The notes beneath the pieces were generated by a model. It was not told the origin of the DNA and ran no database searches. It saw only the letters and a program-made list of their open reading frames with translations. A stretch of 64,000 bases of DNA from an uncultured Prevotellaceae bacterium (GTDB lineage: Bacteria > Bacteroidota > Bacteroidia > Bacteroidales > Muribaculaceae): positions 1-64,000 of the forward strand of contig CAMHNO010000010.1 in assembly GCA_946186575.1 (NCBI GenBank), given 5' to 3'. Position 1 is the stretch's first letter, and each line of letters begins with the position of its first letter. Of the stretch, positions 1 through 8,138 are shown piece by piece. Position numbers and translations under genes: made by a program.

Positions 1-841
1 TCACGCAGTTGATGGTAACGTCGGCCATCTTGCCATCGGTGAGCTTGCTCACGAGCTCATAAACCTGCACTGGAGTCATGCCGGCTACGCTCTCTACCAC
101 GTCGCAGAAGCCCAGGTCCTTGATGCGCTGGGTCGACTTGGGGCTATTGGCCAAACCAATCACCTTGCCAGTCACGCCCACGCGCTTCTTAGCCTCGTAG
201 CAGCACAGCATGCCGCTCTTGCCACCAGCACCCAGGACAACCACATTCTGGCCATACTGGCACAGCTTAGCAGTCTGAGCAGGAGCACCGGCCACGTCCA
301 GAGCACTCAGAGCCAGCTTCTCGGGCATGTCATCGGGAATTTTAGCATATATTCCACTCTCAAAGAGGATGGCCTTGCCCTTGATGTCGACCTGGTCAAC
401 GTCGGCCTTGATGTTCAGTATCTCGTCGATGCGCAGTGGTGTGAGCGACAGCGACACGAGAGTTGCGATGCGGTCGCCTTCCTTAAGGTCGATTTTTCCC
501 TTAAGAGCGTCGCCAATCTTCTCAACGGTGCCAAGGAGCATACCACCCGAACCAGTGCGACGGTTGCGGTGCTTGCCCTGGAGCTCAACGTTGAGGAACA
601 TCTCCTTCTTAATCTCCTCCATTACCTCGGCCTCATCGTCGGGATTCTTGGCCTGGCTCTTGGCATAGTTGTGGATGTCGGTGAACGAAGCACTGTCGAT
701 GTTCAGAGTTTGAACGTCGATCAAGATCTCGTTGTCGTAAATCTCATCCATGTTGTTGTCGAGCTTGTTGGCTGGCTGTGGCAGCACGCCCACTGGTTCA
801 ATCACTCGGTGAGTACCGAATCTATTTCCATGTTTCTGCAT
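1..841 (-). CDS. kdd: L-erythro-3,5-diaminohexanoate dehydrogenase, 3' end cut by window edge
   Basis: Lysine fermentation enzyme: it oxidatively deaminates L-erythro-3,5-diaminohexanoate to 5-amino-3-oxohexanoate with NAD(P)+. About 280 codons are visible, starting at the ATG at 839-841 and reading off the left edge; the family is roughly 340-350 residues, so the C-terminus is missing. The N-terminus contains FGTHRVIEPVGVLPQPANK, typical of this family, and a glycine-rich nucleotide-binding stretch VVVLGAGGKSGML lies near residue 205. It is the last visible gene of the minus-strand run ctfA-kal-kce-kdd, 39 bp after kce, which supports the assignment. It belongs to the zinc-less alcohol-dehydrogenase-like superfamily; the neighbours make another function unlikely. 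Confidence 0.9.
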   Translation of the reverse strand, partial: MQKHGNRFGTHRVIEPVGVLPQPANKLDNNMDEIYDNEILIDVQTLNIDSASFTDIHNYAKSQAKNPDDEAEVMEEIKKEMFLNVELQGKHRNRRTGSGGMLLGTVEKIGDALKGKIDLKEGDRIATLVSLSLTPLRIDEILNIKADVDQVDIKGKAILFESGIYAKIPDDMPEKLALSALDVAGAPAQTAKLCQYGQNVVVLGAGGKSGMLCCYEAKKRVGVTGKVIGLANSPKSTQRIKDLGFCDVVESVAGMTPVQVYELVSKLTDGKMADVTINCV

Positions 842-879
842 TGTTTCTTTAATTTTTTAGTTTATAGTTAATATTCTTT

Positions 880-1740
880 TTATTTGCTTGCAATAGTGTT
901 GAGGCTTATTTTCTTGGGGGGGAGTCCTAAGATTTCGCGGGCCTCGTCGCTGGTGGCGATGGGACGACCCAACTCCTTGGCAATGCGAACCACTTTCTCC
1001 ACGAGCTCGCCGTTGCTCTTGGCGAGAACGCCTTTCTCGAGGTAAAGGTTGTCTTCAAAGCCCACGCGCACGTTGCCGCCCATTGCTATTGCGGCAGCTG
1101 CCATGGGGAAGGCGTGACGGCCTACACCGGTAACAGTCCATGTTGAGCCAGCGGGGATGCCATTCACGAGCCAGCACAGGTTGGCAACGGTGGCAGGAGT
1201 ACATCCAGGAACGCCCAGCACAAAGTTGAACTGCATGGGAGCACCAGGGGCCTCGCCCTTGCGTGCCATCTTGAGGATGGTGTCGAGGTGACCCATCTCA
1301 AAGCACTCATACTCGGGCTTTATGCCACGCTCCATCATGCGCTTACCGAAGGCGCGCATCGTGGGCATGGTGTTGTCAAAAATCTCGTCGCCAAAGTTGC
1401 AGGTACCGCAGTCGAGGGTGGCCATCTCGGGCAGTGGAATGGTGTCGGTCGACTGAAGGCGCTCGTCGGGAGTCATGCCCACAGCACCACCTGTCGACGG
1501 AATCAAGATCACATTGGGACATTCCTTAAGGATTGCTTCTTCGCACTCCTGGAAGCGAGCACGGTCTTGAGTGGGAGTGCCATCGTCCCAGCGCACGTGC
1601 AGGTGCACAATGGCAGCGCCAGCGTCGACAGCGCTCTTTGCCTCGCGAACGATTTCCTCTACCGTGTAAGGCACGTTGGGATTCTGTTCCTTAGTCACCT
1701 CGGCGCCGCAAATGGCGGCAGTAATAATCAGTTTATCCAT
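880..1740 (-). CDS. kce: 3-keto-5-aminohexanoate cleavage enzyme
   Basis: BKACE-family enzyme of lysine fermentation: it condenses 5-amino-3-oxohexanoate with acetyl-CoA to give acetoacetate and L-3-aminobutyryl-CoA. The 286-residue protein starts MDKLIITAAICGAE and carries the Zn-binding pair His46/His48 in IVHLHVR, and an acidic residue near 229 (GFEDNLY) where the family places a third metal ligand. The length is slightly over the usual 272-276 because of a short lysine-rich C-terminal tail. It sits between kal and kdd on the minus strand. The 72-bp gap upstream holds three copies of a 10-bp repeat also found at 11.4 and 14.2 kb. Confidence 0.95.
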   Translation of the reverse strand: MDKLIITAAICGAEVTKEQNPNVPYTVEEIVREAKSAVDAGAAIVHLHVRWDDGTPTQDRARFQECEEAILKECPNVILIPSTGGAVGMTPDERLQSTDTIPLPEMATLDCGTCNFGDEIFDNTMPTMRAFGKRMMERGIKPEYECFEMGHLDTILKMARKGEAPGAPMQFNFVLGVPGCTPATVANLCWLVNGIPAGSTWTVTGVGRHAFPMAAAAIAMGGNVRVGFEDNLYLEKGVLAKSNGELVEKVVRIAKELGRPIATSDEAREILGLPPKKISLNTIASK

Positions 1741-1770
1741 TGATTTGTTTATAATTCTTAATTGTTAGTT

Positions 1771-1800
1771 ATGAGTTTCTATGAGCTACTATGAGTTACG
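1771..1800 (-). repeat. three units of a 10-bp spacer repeat
   Basis: Between kal and kce, three units of the type TAGTAACTCA (read on the coding strand) lie end to end. The same unit, in the same orientation relative to transcription, occurs at 11371-11450 and 14247-14286, each time between two co-directional genes. Confidence 0.8.
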
Positions 1801-1812
1801 AAGCATTGTGCT

Positions 1813-2199
1813 CTACTTGCGCTGGCAATCTTTGGGAGTGACGCAAGTGCCACTGGCGCGGCACACCACGATGGGCTCGTCGAGCTCGTCGGCTGCCGAG
1901 GCGCTGATGTCGGGGCGAGAGACCGCCACCTTGCGAGCCTCAAACTGCATGTGTCGCGAGGTGTTGCCTTCTTTGTCGATCCAGCCCTCGGCCTCGATGA
2001 AGTCGCCTGCGTAGACAGGAGCCAAGAAGTCGATGCTGTCATAAGCACGGAACAGTCCCTCGTCGCCGTCACGCATAATCAATAACTCGGTTGCCACGTC
2101 ACCAAAGAGGTGCACCATGTGAGCTCCGTCAACCAGGTTGCCACCGTAGTGAGCATCCTTTGCGCTCATGCGCAGTCTAATCTTTGTTCTGTATTCCAT
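1813..2199 (-). CDS. kal: 3-aminobutyryl-CoA ammonia lyase
   Basis: Removes ammonia from L-3-aminobutyryl-CoA to give crotonyl-CoA, the step after Kce in lysine fermentation. The 128-residue protein ([20 protein letters not shown]) has the size and single hotdog-fold layout of the family, with a conserved [20 protein letters not shown] segment near residues 20-40. It lies 23 bp downstream of ctfA and upstream of kce, the usual cluster context. A hotdog thioesterase of similar size is the main alternative, but the operon makes Kal much more likely. Confidence 0.92.
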   Translation of the reverse strand: MEYRTKIRLRMSAKDAHYGGNLVDGAHMVHLFGDVATELLIMRDGDEGLFRAYDSIDFLAPVYAGDFIEAEGWIDKEGNTSRHMQFEARKVAVSRPDISASAADELDEPIVVCRASGTCVTPKDCQRK

Positions 2200-2222
2200 T
2201 GGGTTGATTTTGTGATTAGAGA

Positions 2223-2873
2223 TTATTTTTCAACATAGATGCCATCAACATAGATTCCCGATGCGTGAACCTGCTCGGGCTTGATCTCGCCTACCTTAAC
2301 CAATTTCTCGGCCTCTACCACCACATAGTCGGCTGCAGTGGCCATCAAGGGGTTGAAATTGTTGGTGGTGCCTAAGAACACCATGTTGCCAAACTCGTCA
2401 ACGATGTTAGCACGCAGAAACGCTATGTCGGCCTTCAATGGTTTCTCGAGCAAGTAGTCCTTGCCATCCACTGTCACAATGTCCTTGCCATCGGCCATGA
2501 TTGTACCCAGTCCGGTGGGGGTCAAAACGCCGCCAAGGCCTGCACCAGCCGCACGGATGCGCTCGGCAAGCGTACCTTGAGGCACATACTCCACGATGAG
2601 CGTGCCCTCATTCTTCTGCAAGGCAGTCTGCTTGTTGGTTCCGGTGTGAGACACAATGGCCTTCTTCACCTGGTGATTAGTCACTAACTTGCCGTGAGCC
2701 ACTTCGTCGTAGGCCGTGTCGTTGGCAATGATTGTTAAGTCCTTGACGCCTTTCTCTACGATTGCGTCGATAATTTGTGTGGCACTACCCACACCTAAGA
2801 AGCCGCCAAACATGATGGTCATTCCATCCTGCACTTTCTCAACGGCTTGCTCAAGAGTGATTTGTTTGTTCAT
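2223..2873 (-). CDS. ctfA: CoA-transferase subunit A (acetoacetate/butyrate type)
   Basis: Alpha subunit of a family I CoA transferase (AtoD/CtfA type, 216 residues, normal length), expected to exchange CoA between acetoacetate and butyryl-CoA or another acyl-CoA at the end of lysine fermentation. The glycine-rich GGFLGVGSA lies near residues 23-31. It is the first gene after its own -7 box (TATATTTG at 2933-2940, minus). The beta subunit, which holds the catalytic glutamate, is not next to it: the gene that follows is kal. It may lie beyond the left edge or elsewhere. Confidence 0.9.
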   Translation of the reverse strand: MNKQITLEQAVEKVQDGMTIMFGGFLGVGSATQIIDAIVEKGVKDLTIIANDTAYDEVAHGKLVTNHQVKKAIVSHTGTNKQTALQKNEGTLIVEYVPQGTLAERIRAAGAGLGGVLTPTGLGTIMADGKDIVTVDGKDYLLEKPLKADIAFLRANIVDEFGNMVFLGTTNNFNPLMATAADYVVVEAEKLVKVGEIKPEQVHASGIYVDGIYVEK

Positions 2874-2932
2874 AATAGTTGTTTATGTTTCCGATATTTT
2901 ATTGTTTATGTTATATAGTCTAATTGTGACTG

Positions 2933-2940
2933 CAAATATA
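2933..2940 (-). promoter_or_regulatory. -7 box for ctfA-kal-kce-kdd
   Basis: TATATTTG on the minus strand matches the Bacteroidetes -7 consensus TAnnTTTG, 60 bp upstream of the ctfA start. No -33 TTTG was seen at the right distance. Confidence 0.6.
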
Positions 2941-3058
2941 CTCAAAAATAACGACACTACCAGCCTTTTAATAATAATTTTTCTTTTTTAATAATATGTG
3001 TAATAGATAACGTCAACAATCACAGCATATTGCGGATGGTCATAGCCTAACACACTTC

Positions 3059-4525
3059 TCATTCATCTCTCTCTACACTTAAATCTTCGGGCTTCACCCG
3101 CTTGATGCGCCAACCTATGGCCGCAATCAAGATGGTCATCAACGGGCACAGCAGGTTGAAGAAACAATAAGGCAGATACACAAGAGTGGGCACACCAAGC
3201 ACAGTGGCCTGAGTCATGCCACAAGTGTTCCACGGCACGAGCACCGATGTCACAGTCACGGCATCCTCGGTGGTGCGGCTCAGCAAGCGAGGCTCATAAC
3301 CCATCTTCTTGTACACGTTGCGAAACATGTCGGCGGTAAGCACTATGCTGATGAACTGGTCGCCCGTGGTGAGGTTCAGCAACAGACCGCTCACTACTGT
3401 CGACGACACCAAGCTCACACGCGACTTTATAGCTCTGATTATCACGCGAGTCAGGCTCTCTATCATGCCACTGGCCACCATTGCGGCACCATAGCATATC
3501 GCACAGATGATGAGCCACACCGTGTTGAGCATACCCGCCATTCCGCCTGTGGCAACAAGCTCGTTCAGGGCCTCATTGCCAGTGTCTACCGCTGTCGATG
3601 CCACCCAGGTGACAACCAGGCCACGAGTCAGGGCTCCAACCGAGCTCAGCGACGGGTCGGCGGCTATCTGGGTGAGTATGTGAGGCTGCAGCACAAGAGC
3701 CATAACACCTGCCATGAGCGATGAAACAAATAGTACTATGAGCGACGGCGCCTTGCGCACAATTAGAACCCCCGTGAGCAATGGCACAAGAAGTGTCCAC
3801 AACGAGATGTGGAACGTCTTTTCCAGACCCTCTGTGTACTGCTCCACATGCACCGCAGCCTCTTGATTGTGGCCCAGACCTGCGATGAGAAAAATCACAA
3901 GCGACACCGTCAGGGCAAGCACTGTGGTGTGGGTCATGTAGCTGATGTGCTTGAAAATGTCGACACGGGTCGACGACGATGCAAGTATCGTGGTGTCGCT
4001 CAGCGGCGACATCTTGTCGCCAAAGTAGGCACCAGAGATTATCGCGCCTGCCGTCCATGCCTCGCTCACGCCTAAGGCATTCCCCACTCCTAACAACGCC
4101 ACTCCAAGCGTGGCTATCGTGGTCCACGAACTGCCCGAGAGTAGCGACACTATCGAGCAGATGACGCACGCCGTCACAAGAAAAAAGCGTGGCGACAGCA
4201 GTTTAATGCCATAGTAGATGAGCGTGGGCACCACGCCACTTATCATCCACGACCCGGCAAGCATGCCCACCACAAGCAGGATGAGCACTGTCACCGCTAT
4301 GCCGCCCATCGTCTTCGACATCATTTGCTCAAAGGCCTTCCATGGCACTTTGTAGCACCACATCGAGATGGCCACACACACTGCCATCGCCACTATCAGC
4401 GCCATCTGGCTGCCACCACTCAGGGCATCGCTGCCAAAGAGCATTATCACCACCACAAGAAGTGCAATCAGCACCACTATGGGCACCATTGCCACCAACG
4501 GATGAGGGAGTTTATCTTTTGTCAT
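3059..4525 (-). CDS. nhaC: Na+/H+ antiporter, NhaC family
   Basis: Inner-membrane sodium/proton antiporter of 488 residues with about twelve hydrophobic segments, starting MTKDKLPHPLVAMVPIVVL. Conserved features include LLSGSSWTTIATLGVALLG near residue 130 and GAIISGAYFGDKMSPLSDTT near residue 163, typical of NhaC. It lies 185 bp upstream of the lysine-fermentation genes on the same strand. It has its own -7 box, so it may be a separate unit. A role in Na+ or pH homeostasis during amino-acid fermentation, or transport of a related solute, is inferred from position only. Confidence 0.9.
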   Translation of the reverse strand: MTKDKLPHPLVAMVPIVVLIALLVVVIMLFGSDALSGGSQMALIVAMAVCVAISMWCYKVPWKAFEQMMSKTMGGIAVTVLILLVVGMLAGSWMISGVVPTLIYYGIKLLSPRFFLVTACVICSIVSLLSGSSWTTIATLGVALLGVGNALGVSEAWTAGAIISGAYFGDKMSPLSDTTILASSSTRVDIFKHISYMTHTTVLALTVSLVIFLIAGLGHNQEAAVHVEQYTEGLEKTFHISLWTLLVPLLTGVLIVRKAPSLIVLFVSSLMAGVMALVLQPHILTQIAADPSLSSVGALTRGLVVTWVASTAVDTGNEALNELVATGGMAGMLNTVWLIICAICYGAAMVASGMIESLTRVIIRAIKSRVSLVSSTVVSGLLLNLTTGDQFISIVLTADMFRNVYKKMGYEPRLLSRTTEDAVTVTSVLVPWNTCGMTQATVLGVPTLVYLPYCFFNLLCPLMTILIAAIGWRIKRVKPEDLSVERDE

Positions 4526-4561
4526 AGATTCTTCAGTTTAAAAAAATTTTCGCTCAAAGCG

Positions 4562-4569
4562 CAAAGATA
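4562..4569 (-). promoter_or_regulatory. -7 box for nhaC
   Basis: TATCTTTG on the minus strand, 37 bp from the nhaC start and back to back with the dapF -7 box. Confidence 0.65.
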
Positions 4570-4592
4570 AACAAAATATCTAAAATTATTAC

Positions 4593-4600
4593 TAAATTTG
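4593..4600 (+). promoter_or_regulatory. -7 box for dapF
   Basis: TAAATTTG, 29 bp upstream of the dapF start. Its centre is about 30 bp from the divergent nhaC box, so the two promoters overlap. Confidence 0.65.
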
Positions 4601-4628
4601 CACACTTCATTTATTTCACATTTACACA

Positions 4629-5465
4629 ATGGCTCCTGATAACAAAAACAACAAAATCCACTTCATCAAGATGCACGGCTTGGGCAACGACTACATCTTT
4701 GTCGACACTACAGCCGGCGATGTTCCCAACCCCTCACAGGCGGCAGCCAAGTGGAGCGACAGGCACTTTGGAATAGGCAGCGACGGACTGGTGCTAATTG
4801 GCAAAAAAGGCGACGGAGACCAGGACTTCACCATGCGTTTTTTTAATGCCGACGGCACACCAGGCGAAATGTGCGGCAACGCCACCCGGTGCATAGGCAA
4901 GTACGTCTACGAGCGCGGGCTCACCACAAACACCACCGTGAGGCTCCACACGCCTGCAGGTGTGAAAACAATCAGCCTCAAGGTCGACGGCGGCAAGGTG
5001 CAGGAAATCACCGTCGACATGATGGAGCCCATCCTCAACAACCCCAAGCAATTCTCACCCAAGGGCGAGGGGCTGCCACAGGGCACTTTCGTCTCGATGG
5101 GATGCCCACATTATGTGATTTTCGTCGACGACATCAACGCAATAGACCTCGCGCAACTTGGCGCCAAACTGGAACATCATCCAAGTTTTCCCGAGCGATG
5201 CAACATCGAGTTTGCACAATTAACCGGCAACGGCATCCGCATGAGAGTGTGGGAACGTGGCAGCGGCATCACAATGGCCTGCGGCACAGGAGCTTGCGCA
5301 ACCACAGTGGCAGCAACTCTCACCGGACGCTCGATGGGCAAAGCCACGATTATCATGGACGGCGGCTCAGCACAGGTTGAGTGGAATCAAGACACCAACC
5401 ACGTCTTCCTAACAGGACCAGCCACGTTTGTCTACGAAGGCGACATCGAGCTTCCGTCGTCATGA
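4629..5465 (+). CDS. dapF: diaminopimelate epimerase
   Basis: Cytosolic, cofactor-free epimerase converting LL- to meso-diaminopimelate for lysine and peptidoglycan synthesis. It is 278 residues, normal length, and opens with the family signature KMHGLGNDYIFVD. The two catalytic cysteines are present: Cys82 in MCGNATRCIG and Cys218 in ACGTGACATT. It is transcribed divergently from nhaC and the lysine-fermentation genes across 103 bp, an arrangement that places a lysine-synthesis gene beside lysine-degradation genes. Confidence 0.97.
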   Translation: MAPDNKNNKIHFIKMHGLGNDYIFVDTTAGDVPNPSQAAAKWSDRHFGIGSDGLVLIGKKGDGDQDFTMRFFNADGTPGEMCGNATRCIGKYVYERGLTTNTTVRLHTPAGVKTISLKVDGGKVQEITVDMMEPILNNPKQFSPKGEGLPQGTFVSMGCPHYVIFVDDINAIDLAQLGAKLEHHPSFPERCNIEFAQLTGNGIRMRVWERGSGITMACGTGACATTVAATLTGRSMGKATIIMDGGSAQVEWNQDTNHVFLTGPATFVYEGDIELPSS

Positions 5466-5637
5466 GGCAACAAGACCGACCGTCTAATGGTTTTGCCACA
5501 AAACCGACGGGCTTTTCATGTGCCCGATTCTGAATTGTACAGGCCGCTTCGCCGACAAACTGCGCCCATTGGCCTAAAATTCTATCAGAAAATGCTTTGC
5601 ATCTGTCAAGCAATTTGCATTTTTGATTTACATTTTG

Positions 5638-5645
5638 TATTTTTG
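5638..5645 (+). promoter_or_regulatory. -7 box for the beta-helix/dockerin protein
   Basis: TATTTTTG matches TAnnTTTG, 38 bp upstream of the start at 5684. Confidence 0.55.
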
Positions 5646-5683
5646 CCACCACTTTTAATAATAACTATTCAACCATTTAACGG

Positions 5684-7180
5684 ATGAAAAAGAACATTAT
5701 AGCAGTTTTAATGTGCATGACGGTTGCCATGGGCTTCAAAGCAAGTGCCGTAATCGGCGATGTCAACGGCGATGGAAGCATCACTGCGGCCGATGTCACA
5801 GCACTCTACAACTATCTGCTCAACAGCGACCCCACATTCTTGGAGAACAGCGACCTCAATGGCGATGGGTCGGTGACCAGCTCTGATGTCACCATTGTCT
5901 ACAACCTGATTCTTGCCGATGACGACCAACCCAGCATCGACGCCTTCAACGTCAACGTTGAGTGGAATAACGACGAAGCAACCGTGACCGTGGCACGAAA
6001 CATCAAGGATTTGATGACTGTGAACGTAAGCGGAGGGCACGTCCGCATCGTGGCAAGCCCCGAAATTCAAGACTCCATCATCTACAACCTGAGCGGCAGC
6101 ACAAGCAATGGATCGTTCTACATGGACGGTGACTACAAGTGCTTCGTCAACCTCAACAGCGTGAGCATTCACAATCCCGACAGCGCAGCCATCAACATCG
6201 ACAATGGCAAGCGCATCGACGTGACTATCAACGGCGAGAACACACTCACCGACGCCACTGCGGGGCCGCAAAAGGCATGCTTCTTCATTAACGGGCACGC
6301 CGTGATTGCTGGCGAAGGCAGTCTCACCATTACTGGCAACTCAAAGCACGCCTACTTCAGCGACGAGTACACCTGCATCACAAGTGGCAACATCACAGTG
6401 CTCAACTCGGCAGGCGATGGAATGCACGTCAACCAGTACTTCAAGATGGATGGTGGAAGCGTCACCATCAACACCACTGGCGGCGATGGCATCGATGTGG
6501 GAATGACCAAGAATGCATCGGACACTAACAACGGGCAGCTGATCATCAACGATGGAACTATCAATGTCACAACATCGGCAGCCGCTGTCAAGGCCATCAA
6601 GTGCGAGTCGATCATGACAGTGACTGGAGGTAGCATTACCGCATCGACCAGCGGCAATGCAATCTATGACACCGAGAAGGCCGACATCAGCAGTTGCGCG
6701 GCTATCAAGTGCGACAGCACCTTCAACATGAGCGGCGGAACCATCTACCTCACAAGCACTGGCATGGGAGGCAAGGGACTCAACACCGACGGCAGCATCA
6801 ACATCAGCGGCGGAACGTTCACTGTCATCACTACTGGCGATGTCTATGAGTACTCTTCCACTCTCGACACTAAGGCTGGCGGCATGAAGGCCGACGGTTC
6901 TATCACCATCAGCGGTGGCACTGTCAAGGTGGCTGCAAGCAAAGACGATGCGAAGGCGTTCAACGGCAAGTGTGGATTTTTCACCAACGGCGGTTACATC
7001 TTGGGCATCGGGGGTAAATCGTCGACTGTTTCGGCGGGTTACACCCAGCGCTACAAGTACTTGCGCAATGTGGTGATAACCGGCGGCACAACCTACAGCT
7101 GCGAGGGCATTGACTTCGCCATTCCTGCCATCTACAGCAACCCATCGGCACTTATTACCGTCTCAACACCAAACCTTTAA
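5684..7180 (+). CDS. secreted carbohydrate-binding beta-helix protein with N-terminal dockerin-like pair
   Basis: A 498-residue exported protein. Residues 1-23 form a signal peptide (ends FKASA). Residues 24-79 hold two dockerin type I-like calcium loops, GDVNGDGSITAADVTALYN and SDLNGDGSVTSSDVTIVYN, separated by 22-24 residues. The remainder is rich in repeated strands of the form GGSVTINTTGGDGI and SGGTVKVAAS, resembling the Cthe_2159-type carbohydrate-binding domain (DUF4353), a right-handed beta-helix that binds acidic sugars in the characterised clostridial member. No T9SS sorting domain is visible at the C-terminus (ends VSTPNL). The substrate is unknown. Four other proteins here share the dockerin-like pair. 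Confidence 0.8.
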   Translation: MKKNIIAVLMCMTVAMGFKASAVIGDVNGDGSITAADVTALYNYLLNSDPTFLENSDLNGDGSVTSSDVTIVYNLILADDDQPSIDAFNVNVEWNNDEATVTVARNIKDLMTVNVSGGHVRIVASPEIQDSIIYNLSGSTSNGSFYMDGDYKCFVNLNSVSIHNPDSAAINIDNGKRIDVTINGENTLTDATAGPQKACFFINGHAVIAGEGSLTITGNSKHAYFSDEYTCITSGNITVLNSAGDGMHVNQYFKMDGGSVTINTTGGDGIDVGMTKNASDTNNGQLIINDGTINVTTSAAAVKAIKCESIMTVTGGSITASTSGNAIYDTEKADISSCAAIKCDSTFNMSGGTIYLTSTGMGGKGLNTDGSINISGGTFTVITTGDVYEYSSTLDTKAGGMKADGSITISGGTVKVAASKDDAKAFNGKCGFFTNGGYILGIGGKSSTVSAGYTQRYKYLRNVVITGGTTYSCEGIDFAIPAIYSNPSALITVSTPNL

Positions 7181-7209
7181 GGCTAATCACTGGTTGGGCC
7201 CAGTCACAA

Positions 7210-7248
7210 ACAGTGCGCTTCACCGCCAATTGCAGTGAAGCGCACTGT
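7210..7248. terminator. bidirectional hairpin between convergent genes
   Basis: A 14-bp perfect inverted repeat (ACAGTGCGCTTCAC / GTGAAGCGCACTGT) with an 11-nt loop lies between the ends of the genes at 7180 (+) and 7300 (-). There is no strong T-run, so termination is inferred. Confidence 0.6.
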
Positions 7249-7299
7249 GCTTAACATTTCGCTGATGGAAACAACCAGTGGAACATTTATGCAAGAAGT

Positions 7300-7770
7300 C
7301 TACTGCCAGTTCTTGTAGGGGTTCTTCACGAGCATGGCATTATAATACTTAGCGTCGCCGGTGACTTCCTGGCCTAACCACGACGGGCGGTCGAAGGCGG
7401 CGTCCTCGTCGGGCAGCTCCACCTCGGCCACTATCAGGCCTTGGTTGTCGCCGTGGAACTCGTCAACCTCAAAAGTGCGCTCACCGGCCTTCACTAAGTA
7501 GCGTGTCTTGTCGATGACTCCAGGCTCGCACATCTTGAGCAACTCCATCACCTCCTCTACAGGAATCTCTTTCTCCCACTCAAATCGGCTCACGCCACTC
7601 TCATTGCATTCGCCTTTAATGGTGATGTAACCTTTGTCGCCCTTGACTCTCACGCGCACCGTGCGCTCAGGGCTGGAGTTCAGGTAGGCTTGGGTGATGC
7701 GAACAGCCTTGAATGCTTCGCTTCTGAAATCTCCTTTCACCAAGAATTTCCGTTCTATCTCTTGTGCCAT
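7300..7770 (-). CDS. CYTH domain protein (triphosphate tunnel metalloenzyme)
   Basis: A 156-residue cytosolic protein whose N-terminus EIERKFLV carries the ExExK signature of the CYTH superfamily. Further family elements are RVRVKGDKGYITIKG and RFEWEKEIP, with acidic metal-binding residues near the C-terminus (VAEVELPDED). Bacterial members of this size hydrolyse inorganic triphosphate or related triphosphates; some are class IV adenylate cyclases. Which reaction applies cannot be read from sequence alone. It is a single-gene unit with a good promoter. Confidence 0.88.
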   Translation of the reverse strand: MAQEIERKFLVKGDFRSEAFKAVRITQAYLNSSPERTVRVRVKGDKGYITIKGECNESGVSRFEWEKEIPVEEVMELLKMCEPGVIDKTRYLVKAGERTFEVDEFHGDNQGLIVAEVELPDEDAAFDRPSWLGQEVTGDAKYYNAMLVKNPYKNWQ

Positions 7771-7814
7771 GTTTTATTAGTTTTTCTTAATTCCAACGTT
7801 CAGAATGTTTAATG

Positions 7815-7846
7815 CAAAAATACAACATAATTATTAAACTCACAAA
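7815..7846 (-). promoter_or_regulatory. promoter of the CYTH gene
   Basis: Minus strand: -33 TTTG (7843-7846), a 20-bp spacer, then -7 TATTTTTG (7815-7822). This is a full match to the Bacteroidetes layout, 44 bp from the start codon. Confidence 0.7.
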
Positions 7847-7991
7847 TTAATTGTGCTTAGACTCCCCGGCAATGCGGCTTTAAGCTGGAGCACACTAAGT
7901 GGCACAACGAAGTGAACAAAAGCGTCGACGTAAAGAAATTGTCGCAATGCTTAACAAAACAAAAAAAAATGTAACCTCAGTTACTATACTA

Positions 7992-8022
7992 TTTGCATAT
8001 TTGAAAAATATATTTATCTTTG
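7992..8022 (+). promoter_or_regulatory. promoter of the cysteine-rich protein
   Basis: -33 TTTG (7992-7995), a 19-bp spacer, then -7 TATCTTTG (8015-8022). The start codon is at 8139, implying a leader of about 110 nt. The rest of the 7.77-8.14 kb gap is AT-rich and holds no gene that I can see. Confidence 0.72.
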
Positions 8023-8062
8023 CCTCGTTAAATAAATGTACTAATTCAATTAATTAACGAGG
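8023..8062 (+). promoter_or_regulatory. inverted repeat at the presumed transcript start
   Basis: A 9-bp perfect inverted repeat, CCTCGTTAA (8023-8031) and TTAACGAGG (8054-8062), starts directly after the -7 box. It could be an operator or a hairpin at the very 5' end of the leader. Confidence 0.45.
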
Positions 8063-8138
8063 AAATTATTTTTTGTTTAATCTGCATTATTCTTAATTAA
8101 TCAACTGAGATGATGCGCTAATAAAAAAGTTCAAAGTC

